Source: Streptomyces sp. AC1-42W
Lineage (GTDB): Bacteria > Actinomycetota > Actinomycetes > Streptomycetales > Streptomycetaceae
Length of the DNA: 64,000 nucleotides
Reading direction: 5' to 3'
Assembly (NCBI RefSeq): GCF_003248355.1
Contig: NZ_QKWY01000002.1
Coordinates: 1,488,001 to 1,552,000, forward strand
Shown one piece after another: positions 1 through 9,338 of this stretch. Both the position numbers and the translations under genes were made by a program. Under the pieces are notes generated by a model. It worked only from the letters and a program-made list of their open reading frames with translations. It was not told the DNA's origin and searched no databases. Positions within the stretch are counted from its first letter, which is position 1; each line of letters begins with the position of its first letter.

Positions 1-2018
1 TGGAGGTGGACGGCGACGACCTGGCCCTGCGCCACGAACCGGCGGTGGGCCCCCTGCTGACGGCCCTGCGCGCGGTGGCGACGGCGGCACTGACGGCCGC
101 AGCCGACTCCTCCGACGACCCCGCCGACTCCTCCGACCCCGCCCCCTGGCTCGACACCGAGACCGCGCTCACCCTGCTCGCCTCGCCCCTCGGGGCCATG
201 GACGCCGCCGATCTGCGCCGGCTCGGCCGCGCCCTGCGGGACGAGGAGCGGGCTGCCGGCAGCCGGGTGCCCGCGCCCTCCGGCGCCCTGCTGGCCCGCG
301 CGCTCGCCGAACCGGAACGGCTGGTGACGCACGACCCGTCGTACGCGCGCGGCGCCCAGCGGCTCGGCGCGCTGCTGCGTACCGCCCGCGAACTGCTGGA
401 AGCGGGCGGCACGGCCGAGGAGGCCCTGTGGGCGCTGTGGTCCGGCACCCCCTGGCCGGACCGGCTGGAGCGCGCGGCCCTGCGCGGCGGCGCCGCCGGG
501 CGCAACGCGGACCGGGACCTCGACGCGGTGTGCGCCCTGTTCGACACGGCCGCCCGCGCCGAACAGCGCACCGGCGGCCGGGGCGCGCTCAACTTCCTGG
601 AGGAGGTGGACGCCCAGGACATCGCGGCCGACACCCTCTCCCGGCGCGTGGTGCGGCCCGACGCCGTACGGCTGATGACCGCCCACCGCTCCAAGGGCCT
701 GGAATGGCGCCTCGTCGTCGTCGCCGGTGTGCAGGAAGGGCTCTGGCCGGACCTGCGCCGCCGCGGCTCCCTCCTGGAGGCGGACCGCATCGGCCGCGAC
801 GGACTCGCCGAACCCCTCACCCCCGGCGCCCTGCTCGCGGAGGAGCGGCGGCTGTTCTACGTGGCGGCGACCCGTGCCCGTGAACGCCTGGTCGTCACCG
901 CGGTCAAGGCCCCCGCCGACGACGGCGACCAGCCCTCCCGCTTCCTCGCCGAACTCGGCGTCGAACCCAGGGACGTCACCGGCCGCCCGCGCCGCCCGCT
1001 GTCCGTCGCCGCGCTCGTCGCCGAACTGCGCGCCACCACCGTCGACCCGGCCGCCTCCGCCGCGCTGCGCGAGGAGGCCGCCCGCCGCCTGGCCCGGCTG
1101 GCCGCGCTCAGCGACGACGAGGGCCGCCCGCTGGTGCCCGCCGCCCACCCGCACCGCTGGTGGGGCCTGTACGAGCCGACCCGCTCCGCCGTACCGCTGC
1201 GCGACCGGGACCGGCCCGTCGCGCTCTCCGGCAGCGCCCTCGACCAGCTCGCCAACACCTGCGCGCTCCAGTGGTTCCTCGGCCGCGAGGTGAAGGCCGA
1301 CGCGCCCGCGACCGCCGCCCAGGGCTTCGGGAACGTCCTGCACGTGCTGGCCGACGAGGTGGCCTCCGGCCGTACGCCCGCCGATCTGGCCGTCCTCATG
1401 GAACGCCTCGAATCGGTCTGGGACGGACTGGTCTTCGACGCCCCCTGGAAGTCGCGGCAGGAGAGGGAACAGGCGCGCGTCGCCCTCGAACGCTTCCTGC
1501 GCTGGCACGTCATGGACCGGTCCGGCCGCACCCCCGTCGCCAGCGAGCACGACTTCGACGTGACGCTGGAGGCGGGCGCGTACGAGGTGCGCATCCGGGG
1601 CTCCATGGACCGCGTCGAGAAGGACGCCGAGGGCCGCGCCTACGTCGTCGACTTCAAGACCGGCAAGCAGGCCCCGACGAAGGACGAGGTCGACCACCAC
1701 CCCCAGCTCGCCGTGTACCAGCTCGCCGTGCGGGAAGGCGCGGTCGACGACGTCTTCGGCGGTACGCGGCCCGAGCCGGGCGGCGCCGAACTCGTACAGC
1801 TGCGCCAGGCCGCCCCCAAGAAGGAGGGCGGCGACACCGCGCCCAAGGTGCAGGCGCAGACGCCACCGGACTCCGCGTGGATCTCCGACCTGCTGGCCAC
1901 CGCGGCCGGGCGCGTCCTGGACGAACGGTTCACGCCCACGACCGGCCGGCACTGCGGGCACTGCGCCTTCAAGGCGTCGTGCAGCGCCCGGCCGGAGGGC
2001 CGGCACGTCCTGGAATAG
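1..2018 (+). CDS. adnA: AdnA-like helicase-nuclease subunit, 3' part (5' end outside window)
   Basis: This is the C-terminal two thirds of a UvrD-like motor fused to a RecB-family nuclease; the frame is open to the left window edge. Helicase motifs are visible as TAHRSKGLEW (near 680) and YVAATRARERL (near 860). The nuclease domain shows GSMDR, DFKTGK (near 1650) and QLAVYQ. One cysteine at 1260 and three at 1953, 1962 and 1980 (CxxC then x5 C) match the iron-sulfur staple of AddB/AdnA-type nucleases. In mycobacteria AdnA pairs with AdnB to resect DNA double-strand breaks. The adnB-like gene lies downstream, but here a leftward methyltransferase gene is placed between them. Assignment to AdnA rather than AdnB rests on gene order and the cysteine cluster. 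Confidence 0.8.
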   Translation, partial: EVDGDDLALRHEPAVGPLLTALRAVATAALTAAADSSDDPADSSDPAPWLDTETALTLLASPLGAMDAADLRRLGRALRDEERAAGSRVPAPSGALLARALAEPERLVTHDPSYARGAQRLGALLRTARELLEAGGTAEEALWALWSGTPWPDRLERAALRGGAAGRNADRDLDAVCALFDTAARAEQRTGGRGALNFLEEVDAQDIAADTLSRRVVRPDAVRLMTAHRSKGLEWRLVVVAGVQEGLWPDLRRRGSLLEADRIGRDGLAEPLTPGALLAEERRLFYVAATRARERLVVTAVKAPADDGDQPSRFLAELGVEPRDVTGRPRRPLSVAALVAELRATTVDPAASAALREEAARRLARLAALSDDEGRPLVPAAHPHRWWGLYEPTRSAVPLRDRDRPVALSGSALDQLANTCALQWFLGREVKADAPATAAQGFGNVLHVLADEVASGRTPADLAVLMERLESVWDGLVFDAPWKSRQEREQARVALERFLRWHVMDRSGRTPVASEHDFDVTLEAGAYEVRIRGSMDRVEKDAEGRAYVVDFKTGKQAPTKDEVDHHPQLAVYQLAVREGAVDDVFGGTRPEPGGAELVQLRQAAPKKEGGDTAPKVQAQTPPDSAWISDLLATAAGRVLDERFTPTTGRHCGHCAFKASCSARPEGRHVLE

Positions 2019-2057
2019 GGGGGGCGGCGGCGGCCCACCGGACCGGGCAGCGGCGGC

Positions 2058-2963
2058 CTACGCCTTGCGGGCCACCAGGCCGTACACACTGACGTCCGCG
2101 TCGGTGACGTCGTTGATGTCCCGGTAGCGCGTACGGTCCAGCTCGTCCAGGCCCGCCACGAACTCGGCGTCCGGATACCGGGCCTCCGGCAGGTCCACGA
2201 CCCGCTCCGGCCGCCAGCGGTGCACGGGCACGATGCCGGGCTCCAGCAGCTCCAGGCCGTTGTCGGTGACGAAGCGCTCCATCTGGGCGTACGAGCGGCG
2301 CACCATGGCGAAGCCGCGCTCCTTGAACGCCTTGGTGACGCCGCCGACCTGCTCCTCGTTGAGGTCGGAGCTGACGTTGCTCAGGACCAGGACGCTGCCG
2401 GGCGCCAGCGAGTCCACGAGCGTGCGCACCACCGGGTAGGCCGTCTCGTCCTCGATGAAATGGGTCACGGCCGCCAGGACCAGGGTCACCGGGCGGTCGA
2501 AGTCGAGCGTGCGCCGGGCGGCCGCCAGAATCCGGTCCGGCTCCCGCAGATCCGCCTCGATGTAGTCGGTGCGGCCCTCGGGACCGCTGGTGAGCAGGGC
2601 CTGCGCGTGCACCAGGACGACCGGGTCGTTGTCCACGTAGACCACTCGCGACTCGGGCGCGATGCCCTGCGCGATCTGGTGCACGTTCTGCTGGGTCGGC
2701 AGACCGGTGCCGATGTCCAGGAACTGCCGGATGCCGTCGTGGGCCGCGAGGGTCACCGCCCGGCGCATGAAGTCCCGGTTGTGCCGCACGGTGAGGTAGC
2801 CGCGCGGATGGGCGGCCAGGGCCATCGACGCCGCCTCGCGGTCGGCCGGATAGTTGTCCTTCCCGCCCAGGAAGACGTCGTAGACCCGCGCGGGGTGCGC
2901 CTTCGTCGTATCGATGCGCTTCCTCGGCTCGGTGGCGTCAGGGGCGGATGCGTCGGCGCTCAT
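2058..2963 (-). CDS. SAM-dependent methyltransferase, DUF574 family
   Basis: The 301-residue protein has a Rossmann-type SAM site (FLDIGTGLPTQQNVH, about residues 80-95), followed by an acidic strand-end VYVDNDP, and the family hallmark VYDVFLGGKDNYPAD near the N-terminus. These mark the DUF574/Methyltransf_19 family, which is greatly expanded in Streptomyces; substrates are mostly unknown. It runs opposite to and between the two AdnAB-like genes, converging on adnA and diverging from adnB. The 142-bp gap to adnB must hold both promoters. Confidence 0.85.
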   Translation of the reverse strand: MSADASAPDATEPRKRIDTTKAHPARVYDVFLGGKDNYPADREAASMALAAHPRGYLTVRHNRDFMRRAVTLAAHDGIRQFLDIGTGLPTQQNVHQIAQGIAPESRVVYVDNDPVVLVHAQALLTSGPEGRTDYIEADLREPDRILAAARRTLDFDRPVTLVLAAVTHFIEDETAYPVVRTLVDSLAPGSVLVLSNVSSDLNEEQVGGVTKAFKERGFAMVRRSYAQMERFVTDNGLELLEPGIVPVHRWRPERVVDLPEARYPDAEFVAGLDELDRTRYRDINDVTDADVSVYGLVARKA

Positions 2964-3105
2964 ATGACCGTCCTCATAAGGCTGTTGGTGTGACCAGCAG
3001 ACAATTTAGACCCGTTCGGGTGTGACGGGCGCCACCGCGGCCGGGCCGGTCCGGGAAGTTCTCCGGCTTCGCGGGTTGTCGGCGGCGCCGGTTAGCCTCT
3101 GTGGA

Positions 3106-6100
3106 GTGTCCCCGCGCCTCACCGACCCCGAGCAGCTCAAGGAGCTCCTCGGCATCCCCTTCACCCCGGAGCAGACGGCCTGCATCACCGCGCCGCCCGC
3201 CCCGCAGGTGATCGTGGCCGGAGCCGGATCGGGCAAGACCACGGTGATGGCCGCCCGTGTGGTGTGGCTGGTCGGCACCGGCCGGGTCGCCCCCGAACAG
3301 GTCCTCGGGCTCACCTTCACCAACAAGGCGGCCGGCGAGCTGGCCGAACGCGTCCGCAAGGCCCTCGTCGCCGCCGGCGTCACCGACCCGGACGCGATCG
3401 ACCCGGACGATCCGCCCGGCGAACCCGCCATCTCCACGTACCACGCCTTCGCCGGCCGGCTGCTGACCGAGCACGGGCTGCGCATCGGCCTCGAACCGGC
3501 CACCCGCCTCCTCGCCGACGCCACCCGCTACCAGCTCGCCGCCCGCGTACTGCGCGAGGCCCCCGGCCCCTACCCGGCCCTGACCAGGTCCTTCCCCACC
3601 CTCGTCAGCGACCTCCTCGCCCTCGACGCCGAACTCGCCGAACACCTCGTGGACCCCGAGCGGCTCGACGCGTACGACACCGAACTGCTGCGCGCGCTGG
3701 AGACCGCGAAGCTCAGCAACGAGGAGCTGCGCAAGATCCCCGCGACCGCCGAGGCCCGCCGCGAACTGCTCGCACTGACCCGGCGCTACCGCGAGGCCAA
3801 GCGCAGCCGCGACCTCCTCGACTTCGGCGACCAGATCGCCCTCTCCGCCGAGCTGGCCCTCACCCGCCCCGAGGTCGGCACGATCCTCCGCGACGAGTAC
3901 CGGGTCGTCCTGCTCGACGAATACCAGGACACCTCCGTCGCCCAGCGCCTGCTGCTCTCCGCCCTCTTCGGCAGCGGCCCCGGCGACGAGCCCACCGGAC
4001 ACGCCGTCACCGCCGTCGGCGACCCCTGCCAGGCCATCTACGGCTGGCGCGGCGCCTCCGTCGCCAACCTCGACGACTTCCCCAGCCACTTCCCGCACGC
4101 CGACGGCACCCCCGCCACCCGCTACGCCCTCAGCGAGAACCGCCGCAGCGGCGGCCGCCTCCTCCACCTCGCCAACGGACTCGCCGCCCCCCTGCGCGCC
4201 ATGCACGAAGGCGTCGAGGCCCTGCGTCCCGCCCCCGGCGCCGAACGCGACGGAATCGTCCGCTGCGCCCTGCTGCCCACCCACACGGAGGAGATCGACT
4301 GGCTTGCCGACTCGATCGCCCACCTCGTGCGCACCGGCAAGGCGCCCGGCGAGATCGCCGTCCTGTGCCGCACCGCCGGGGACTTCCCGGAGATCCAGGC
4401 CGCGCTGGTCGCCCGCGACATCCCGGTCGAGGTCGTCGGCCTCTCCGGGCTGCTCCACCTCCCCGAGGTCGCCGACCTCGTCGCCGTCTGCGAAGTCCTC
4501 CAGGACCCCGGCGCCAACGCCGCCCTGGTCCGGCTGCTCACCGGCCCCCGCTGGCGCATCGGCCCCCGCGACCTGGCCCTGCTCGGCCGCCGGGCCCGCC
4601 TCCTCGTCCACCGCGCCACCCACGGCGACGAGGACCACGACCCCGACCGCCGGCTCGCCGAGGCCGTCGAAGGGGTGGACCCGGCCGAGGTGATCTCCCT
4701 CGCCGACGCCCTGGACACCTTCCTGGACGGCGGCGGCGAGGAGGACGACGGGCTGCCGTTCTCCGCCGAGGCCCGCGTCCGCTTCGCCCGCCTCGCCGCC
4801 GAACTGCGCGAACTGCGCCGCTCCCTCGCCGACCCGCTGATGGACGTCCTGCACCGGGTCCTGGCCACCACCGGCCTGGAGGTCGAGCTGTCCGCGTCCC
4901 CGCAGGCCCTCGCCGCCCGCCGCCGCGAGACCCTCGGCAACTTCCTGGACGTCGCCGCCCGCTTCGCCGCCGTGGACGGCGAGGCCACACTCCTCGCCTT
5001 TCTCGGCTTCCTGCGCACCGCCGTCCAGTACGAGAAGGGCCTGGACAACGCGCTGCCCGGCGGCGAGAACACCGTCAAGGTCCTCACCGCCCACAAGTCC
5101 AAGGGCCTCGAATGGGACGTCGTCGCCGTGCCCGGACTGGTCACCGGACAGTTCCCCAGCACCAGGTCCCGCGAGGCATGGACGGCCCAGCCCCAGATCC
5201 TCCCGCACGCCCTGCGCGGCGACACGGCCACCCTGCCCGCCCTGGACGCCTACGACGCCAAGGGCCTCAAGGGCTTCAAGGCGGAGATGAAGGAGCACCA
5301 GCACACCGAGGAGCTGCGCCTCGGCTACGTCACCTTCACCCGCCCCCGCAGCCTGCTGCTCGGCTCCGGCCACTGGTGGGGCCCCAGCCAGAAGAAGCCG
5401 CGCGGCCCGTCCCCCTTCCTGCACGCGCTGTACGAGCACTGCGCCGCCGGACACGGCGAGATCGAGGCATGGGCCGACGCGCCCGCCGAGACCGACGAGA
5501 ACCCGGTCCTGGCCGCGGCGTCCGCCGACCACGCCTGGCCGCTCCCGCTGGACGCCACCGCCCTGGCCCGCCGCAGGGCCGCGGCGGACACCGTCCTGGA
5601 CCTGCTGTCCGGCCCGGCGGAAGCGGCGCCACCGGCTCCGGACGAGGCCCCGTTCCCCGACGACGCGCTCCCCCCGCCGGCCACCCACGTCCCGGCCCCC
5701 CGCCCGCCCGCCGACCTCACCCCGGAGGAGGCCCGCACCCTCGCCTCCTGGGACCGGGACCTGGACGCCCTCGCCGGAGAGCTGCGCCGGGCCCGCGCCA
5801 CCGTGCGCGACGTCCTCGTCCCCGCCTCCCTCTCCGCCACCCAGCTGCTGCGCCTCGCCGACGACCCGGACGCCTTCGCGCGGGAGCTGGCCCGCCCCAT
5901 GCCCCGGCCCCCGGCGCCGGCCGCCCGCCGCGGCACCCGCTTCCACGCCTGGGTGGAGTCCCGCTTCGAGGAGCTGCCGCTGCCCATGCTCGGCCCCGAC
6001 GAGCTGCCCGGCGGCGACGAGACGGACGCCGACATCGCCGACGAGCACGACCTCGCCGAGCTGAAGGCGGCCTTCGAGCGCACCCCGTACGCCCGCCGCA

Positions 6101-6417
6101 CCCCGTACCGCGTGGAGACGCCGTTCCAGATCACGCTGGCCGGCCGGGTCGTGCGCGGCCGCATCGACGCGGTGTACCGCACGGGCGACACGTACGAGAT
6201 CGTCGACTGGAAGACCGGCCGCACCAACACCGCCGACCCGCTCCAGCTCGCCGTCTACCGGCTGGCCTGGGCCGAACTGCACGGACTGCCGCTCGACGAG
6301 GTCACCGCCACCTTCCTCTTCGTGCGCACCGGGGAGGCCGTCCGCCCGGCCTCGCTGCCCGGCCGCAGGGAACTGGAGCGCATCCTCCTGGACGAGCCAC
6401 CTCCCTCGGCCCGATAA
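3106..6417 (+). CDS. adnB: AdnB-like ATP-dependent helicase-nuclease subunit
   Basis: This 1,103-residue protein has an intact SF1A motor. Walker A AGAGSGKTT is near residue 40, Walker B DEYQD near 271, GDPCQAIYGWRGA follows, and HKSKGLEWD is near 660. A RecB-family nuclease with IDAVYRTG and DWKTG (near residue 1034) and QLAVYR ends the protein. The fully conserved motor fits AdnB, the lead motor of the mycobacterial AdnAB end-resection machine. I chose GTG 3106 because a TAGCCT -10 box at 3093-3098 lies 7 nt upstream, suggesting a leaderless mRNA. An in-frame GTG at 3022 would add 28 unlikely residues. The M20 peptidase gene starts 10 nt after the stop. Confidence 0.82.
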   Translation: MSPRLTDPEQLKELLGIPFTPEQTACITAPPAPQVIVAGAGSGKTTVMAARVVWLVGTGRVAPEQVLGLTFTNKAAGELAERVRKALVAAGVTDPDAIDPDDPPGEPAISTYHAFAGRLLTEHGLRIGLEPATRLLADATRYQLAARVLREAPGPYPALTRSFPTLVSDLLALDAELAEHLVDPERLDAYDTELLRALETAKLSNEELRKIPATAEARRELLALTRRYREAKRSRDLLDFGDQIALSAELALTRPEVGTILRDEYRVVLLDEYQDTSVAQRLLLSALFGSGPGDEPTGHAVTAVGDPCQAIYGWRGASVANLDDFPSHFPHADGTPATRYALSENRRSGGRLLHLANGLAAPLRAMHEGVEALRPAPGAERDGIVRCALLPTHTEEIDWLADSIAHLVRTGKAPGEIAVLCRTAGDFPEIQAALVARDIPVEVVGLSGLLHLPEVADLVAVCEVLQDPGANAALVRLLTGPRWRIGPRDLALLGRRARLLVHRATHGDEDHDPDRRLAEAVEGVDPAEVISLADALDTFLDGGGEEDDGLPFSAEARVRFARLAAELRELRRSLADPLMDVLHRVLATTGLEVELSASPQALAARRRETLGNFLDVAARFAAVDGEATLLAFLGFLRTAVQYEKGLDNALPGGENTVKVLTAHKSKGLEWDVVAVPGLVTGQFPSTRSREAWTAQPQILPHALRGDTATLPALDAYDAKGLKGFKAEMKEHQHTEELRLGYVTFTRPRSLLLGSGHWWGPSQKKPRGPSPFLHALYEHCAAGHGEIEAWADAPAETDENPVLAAASADHAWPLPLDATALARRRAAADTVLDLLSGPAEAAPPAPDEAPFPDDALPPPATHVPAPRPPADLTPEEARTLASWDRDLDALAGELRRARATVRDVLVPASLSATQLLRLADDPDAFARELARPMPRPPAPAARRGTRFHAWVESRFEELPLPMLGPDELPGGDETDADIADEHDLAELKAAFERTPYARRTPYRVETPFQITLAGRVVRGRIDAVYRTGDTYEIVDWKTGRTNTADPLQLAVYRLAWAELHGLPLDEVTATFLFVRTGEAVRPASLPGRRELERILLDEPPPSAR

Positions 6418-6427
6418 GCTGAAGGTC

Positions 6428-7822
6428 ATGAGCGACACCCCGGACAGCGCCGTCCGTACGTACACCGAGCAGCACCGCACAGCCTTCCTCGACGACCTCG
6501 CCGAGTGGCTGCGCATCCCCTCCGTGTCCGCCCAGCCGGAGCACGAGGGCGACGTACGGCGCAGTGCCGAGTGGCTGTCCGCGAAGCTGAAGGAGACCGG
6601 TTTCCCGGTCACCGAGATCTGGGAGACCGACGGGGCGCCCGCCGTCTTCGCCCACTGGCCGTCCGACGACCCGGCCGCCCCCACCGTCCTCGTGTACGGA
6701 CACCACGACGTCCAGCCCGCCGCCCGCGAGGACGGCTGGAGCGGCGAACCGTTCGAACCGGAGATCCGCGACGGCCGGATGTACGGGCGCGGCGCCGCCG
6801 ACGACAAGGGCCAGGTGTTCTTCCACACCCTCGGCGTCCGGGCCCACCTCGCCGCCACCGGCCGCACCGGCCCCGCCGTGCACCTCAAGCTCGTCGTCGA
6901 GGGCGAGGAGGAGTCCGGCTCCCCGCACTTCCGCGACCTGGTCGAGCGGCACGCCGACCGGCTCGCCGCCGATGTCGTGATCGTCTCCGACACCGGCATG
7001 TGGAACGAGACCACCCCCACCGTCTGCGTGGGGACGCGCGGCCTCGCCGAGTGCGAGATCGAACTGCGCGGCCCGGACCAGGACATCCACTCGGGCTCGT
7101 TCGGCGGCGCCGTCCCCAACCCGGCCACCGAGATCGCCCGCCTCGTCGCCGCCCTCCACGACGCGGACGGACGGGTCGCGATCCCCGGCTTCTACGACGG
7201 CGTGGCCGAACTCACCGCCACCGAACGCGCCCTCCTCGCCGAGCTGCCCTTCGACGAGGCCGACTGGCTGCGCACCGCCAAGTCCCGTGCCGCGTCCGGC
7301 GAGGCCGGATACTCCACGCTGGAGCGGATCTGGGCCCGCCCGACCGCCGAGGTCAACGGCATCGGCGGCGGCTACCAGGGCGCCGGCAGCAAGACCATCA
7401 TCCCCTCGTCCGCCCGCGCCAAGATCAGCTTCCGCCTGGTCGCCGGCCAGGAACCCGACCACGTCGAGCGGGCCGTCCGCGCCTGGGCCGAGGCCCGCAC
7501 CCCGGCCGGGACCGACCTGCGGATCACCTTCCTGCCCGCCATCCGCCCCTGCCTGACGCCCCTGGACCACCCGGCGCTCCAGGCCGTGGCCCGCGCCATG
7601 GGCAGGGCGTTCGACCGGAAGGTCCTCTTCACCCGCGAAGGGGGCTCCGGACCCGCCGCCGACCTCCAGGACGTGCTCGGCGCGCCCGTCCTCTTCCTCG
7701 GCATCTCCGTACCGTCCGACGGCTGGCACGCCCCCGACGAGAAGGTCGAACTGGACCTGCTGTTCAAGGGCGTCGAGACCGCGGCCCACCTCTGGAGCGA
7801 CCTGGCGGCCGCCCTCCGCTGA
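6428..7822 (+). CDS. M20-family dipeptidase
   Basis: A 464-residue cytosolic zinc hydrolase. Metal-site motifs are YGHHDVQP (about residues 94-101), YGRGAADDKG, and the catalytic EGEEESGS (about 158-165). Further conserved parts are RGLAECEIELRGPDQDIHSG and the C-terminal HAPDE. Family members cleave dipeptides or remove N-blocked amino acids; the exact substrate cannot be told from sequence. It follows adnB by only 10 nt, so the two are probably co-transcribed, although no functional link to DNA repair is evident. Confidence 0.85.
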   Translation: MSDTPDSAVRTYTEQHRTAFLDDLAEWLRIPSVSAQPEHEGDVRRSAEWLSAKLKETGFPVTEIWETDGAPAVFAHWPSDDPAAPTVLVYGHHDVQPAAREDGWSGEPFEPEIRDGRMYGRGAADDKGQVFFHTLGVRAHLAATGRTGPAVHLKLVVEGEEESGSPHFRDLVERHADRLAADVVIVSDTGMWNETTPTVCVGTRGLAECEIELRGPDQDIHSGSFGGAVPNPATEIARLVAALHDADGRVAIPGFYDGVAELTATERALLAELPFDEADWLRTAKSRAASGEAGYSTLERIWARPTAEVNGIGGGYQGAGSKTIIPSSARAKISFRLVAGQEPDHVERAVRAWAEARTPAGTDLRITFLPAIRPCLTPLDHPALQAVARAMGRAFDRKVLFTREGGSGPAADLQDVLGAPVLFLGISVPSDGWHAPDEKVELDLLFKGVETAAHLWSDLAAALR

Positions 7823-7860
7823 ATTCTCTGAACGCCCGACCGGGGGAGTAGGAAGCACCT

Positions 7861-8808
7861 GTGAGCACCTTCGACATCGCCACACCGGACCGGCCCATCG
7901 GTCTGACCGCGCCGAGCGGCATCGACCGCGCCGCGCACCACCGCCTCGACGAGGCATGGCTGTCAGCCGCGTGGAGCCACCCGACGACCAGGGTCTTCGT
8001 CGTCTCCGGCGGACAGGTGCTGATCGACGACACCGACGACGGCACCGAGCTGGTGATGACGCCGGCCTTCGAGGCACCCGTCACCGAGACCCACCGCTAC
8101 TTCCTCGGCACCGACGCGGACGGCGTCAGCTACTTCGCGCTCCAGAAGGACACCCTGCCCGGCCGCATGGACCAGTCGGCGCGCCCGGCCGGGCTGCGCG
8201 AGGCGGGGCTGCTCCTCGGCCCGCGCGACGCCGCCCTGATGGCCCACGCGGTGGCCCTGGAGAACTGGCAGCGGCTGCACCGCTTCTGCTCCCGCTGCGG
8301 CGAGCGCACGGTGATCGCGGCGGCCGGACACATCCGCCGCTGCCCGGCCTGCGGCGCCGAGCACTACCCGCGCACCGACCCGGCGGTCATCATGCTCGTC
8401 ACCGACGACCAGGACCGCGCCCTGCTCGGCCGCCAGGTGCACTGGCCGGAGGGCCGCTTCTCCACGCTCGCCGGATTCGTCGAGCCCGGCGAGTCGATCG
8501 AGCAGTCCGTGGCCCGTGAGGTCTTCGAGGAGGCGGGCATCACCGTCGGCGAGGTCGAGTACGTCGCCAGTCAGCCCTGGCCCTTCCCGTCCAGCCTGAT
8601 GCTGGGCTTCATGGCCCGCGCCGCGACGTACGAGATCAACGTGGACGGCGAGGAGATCGAGGAGGCGCGCTGGTTCTCCCGCGAGGAGATGACCGCCGCC
8701 TTCGAGTCGGGCGAGATGCTGCCGCCCTTCGGCATCTCGATCGCCTCCCGGCTGATCGAGCTGTGGTACGGCAAGCCCCTCCCGAAGCCGGTGCGCGCAG
8801 GGGCGTGA
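7861..8808 (+). CDS. nudC: NAD(+)/NADH diphosphatase NudC
   Basis: The 315-residue protein has the NudC layout: an N-terminal domain, a four-cysteine zinc ribbon (FCSRCGER and RRCPACGAEHYPR, about residues 143-172), then a Nudix box GFVEPGESIEQSVAREVFEE (about 202-221) and the downstream QPWPFPSSLMLGF signature. NudC hydrolyses NAD(H) to NMN(H) and AMP, and in several bacteria removes NAD caps from RNA. The GTG start follows GGGGGAG at a normal distance. It probably belongs to the adnB-peptidase transcript, 38 nt downstream of the peptidase. Confidence 0.92.
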   Translation: MSTFDIATPDRPIGLTAPSGIDRAAHHRLDEAWLSAAWSHPTTRVFVVSGGQVLIDDTDDGTELVMTPAFEAPVTETHRYFLGTDADGVSYFALQKDTLPGRMDQSARPAGLREAGLLLGPRDAALMAHAVALENWQRLHRFCSRCGERTVIAAAGHIRRCPACGAEHYPRTDPAVIMLVTDDQDRALLGRQVHWPEGRFSTLAGFVEPGESIEQSVAREVFEEAGITVGEVEYVASQPWPFPSSLMLGFMARAATYEINVDGEEIEEARWFSREEMTAAFESGEMLPPFGISIASRLIELWYGKPLPKPVRAGA

Positions 8809-8884
8809 GGCCCACAACAGGCACCGCCGCCTCCTCCGGTGCGCTGACCGGAGGAGACGGCGGGTGGCTGCGCGGGCGCGGGGA

Positions 8885-9142
8885 TCAGGCCCCGAGGGCC
8901 TGCTTCACCTGGGCCAGGCTCGGGTTGGTCATGACGACGTCCCCGCCGCCGTTCTCGGGAACCACCAGGACGGTCGGAACCGTCTGGTTTCCGCCGTTGG
9001 CCTTCTCGACGAACGCCGCCGACTCCGGGTCCTGCTCGATGTTGATCTCGGTGTAGGCGATGCCCTCGCGGTCCATCTGGCCCTTCAGCCGACGGCAGTA
9101 GCCGCACCACGTGGTGCTGTACATCGTCACAGTGCCCGGCAT
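8885..9142 (-). CDS. Mycoredoxin (glutaredoxin-like, WCGYC)
   Basis: An 85-residue thioredoxin-fold protein with the redox motif WCGYC (Cys13 and Cys16), cis-Pro TVP (residues 54-56) and a short C-terminal helix. Size and motif match Mrx1-type mycoredoxins, which use mycothiol to reduce S-mycothiolated proteins, consistent with an actinobacterium. The start at 9142 follows GAGGAG at good spacing. It is convergent with nudC and divergent from uvrD2. I found no clear SigR-type promoter directly upstream, although such genes often belong to that regulon. Confidence 0.85.
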   Translation of the reverse strand: MPGTVTMYSTTWCGYCRRLKGQMDREGIAYTEINIEQDPESAAFVEKANGGNQTVPTVLVVPENGGGDVVMTNPSLAQVKQALGA

Positions 9143-9338
9143 GTCTTCGCGCTCCTCTGTCTCAACGGTCCCGGTGCGGTGCCGCACATCAGGAGAACGT
9201 ACGGCGTCCACCCACCATTCCCGGCACCGCGGGCCGGCGCCGCGACGGTACGGGGCCGGCTCCGCGCCGGTACGACAATCGCCTCGCCCCTGTGGATAGC
9301 CGCCGCGCCCGCCCCGCGCGACCTGGCAGCATGGCGGG

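Noticed and set aside
2974..7128. A 1,384-codon open frame on the minus strand over adnB and the M20 peptidase
   Set aside because: It is a GC-bias shadow: the opposite strand has clear helicase, nuclease and peptidase motifs, while this frame is low-complexity Gly/Gln/Arg without domains.
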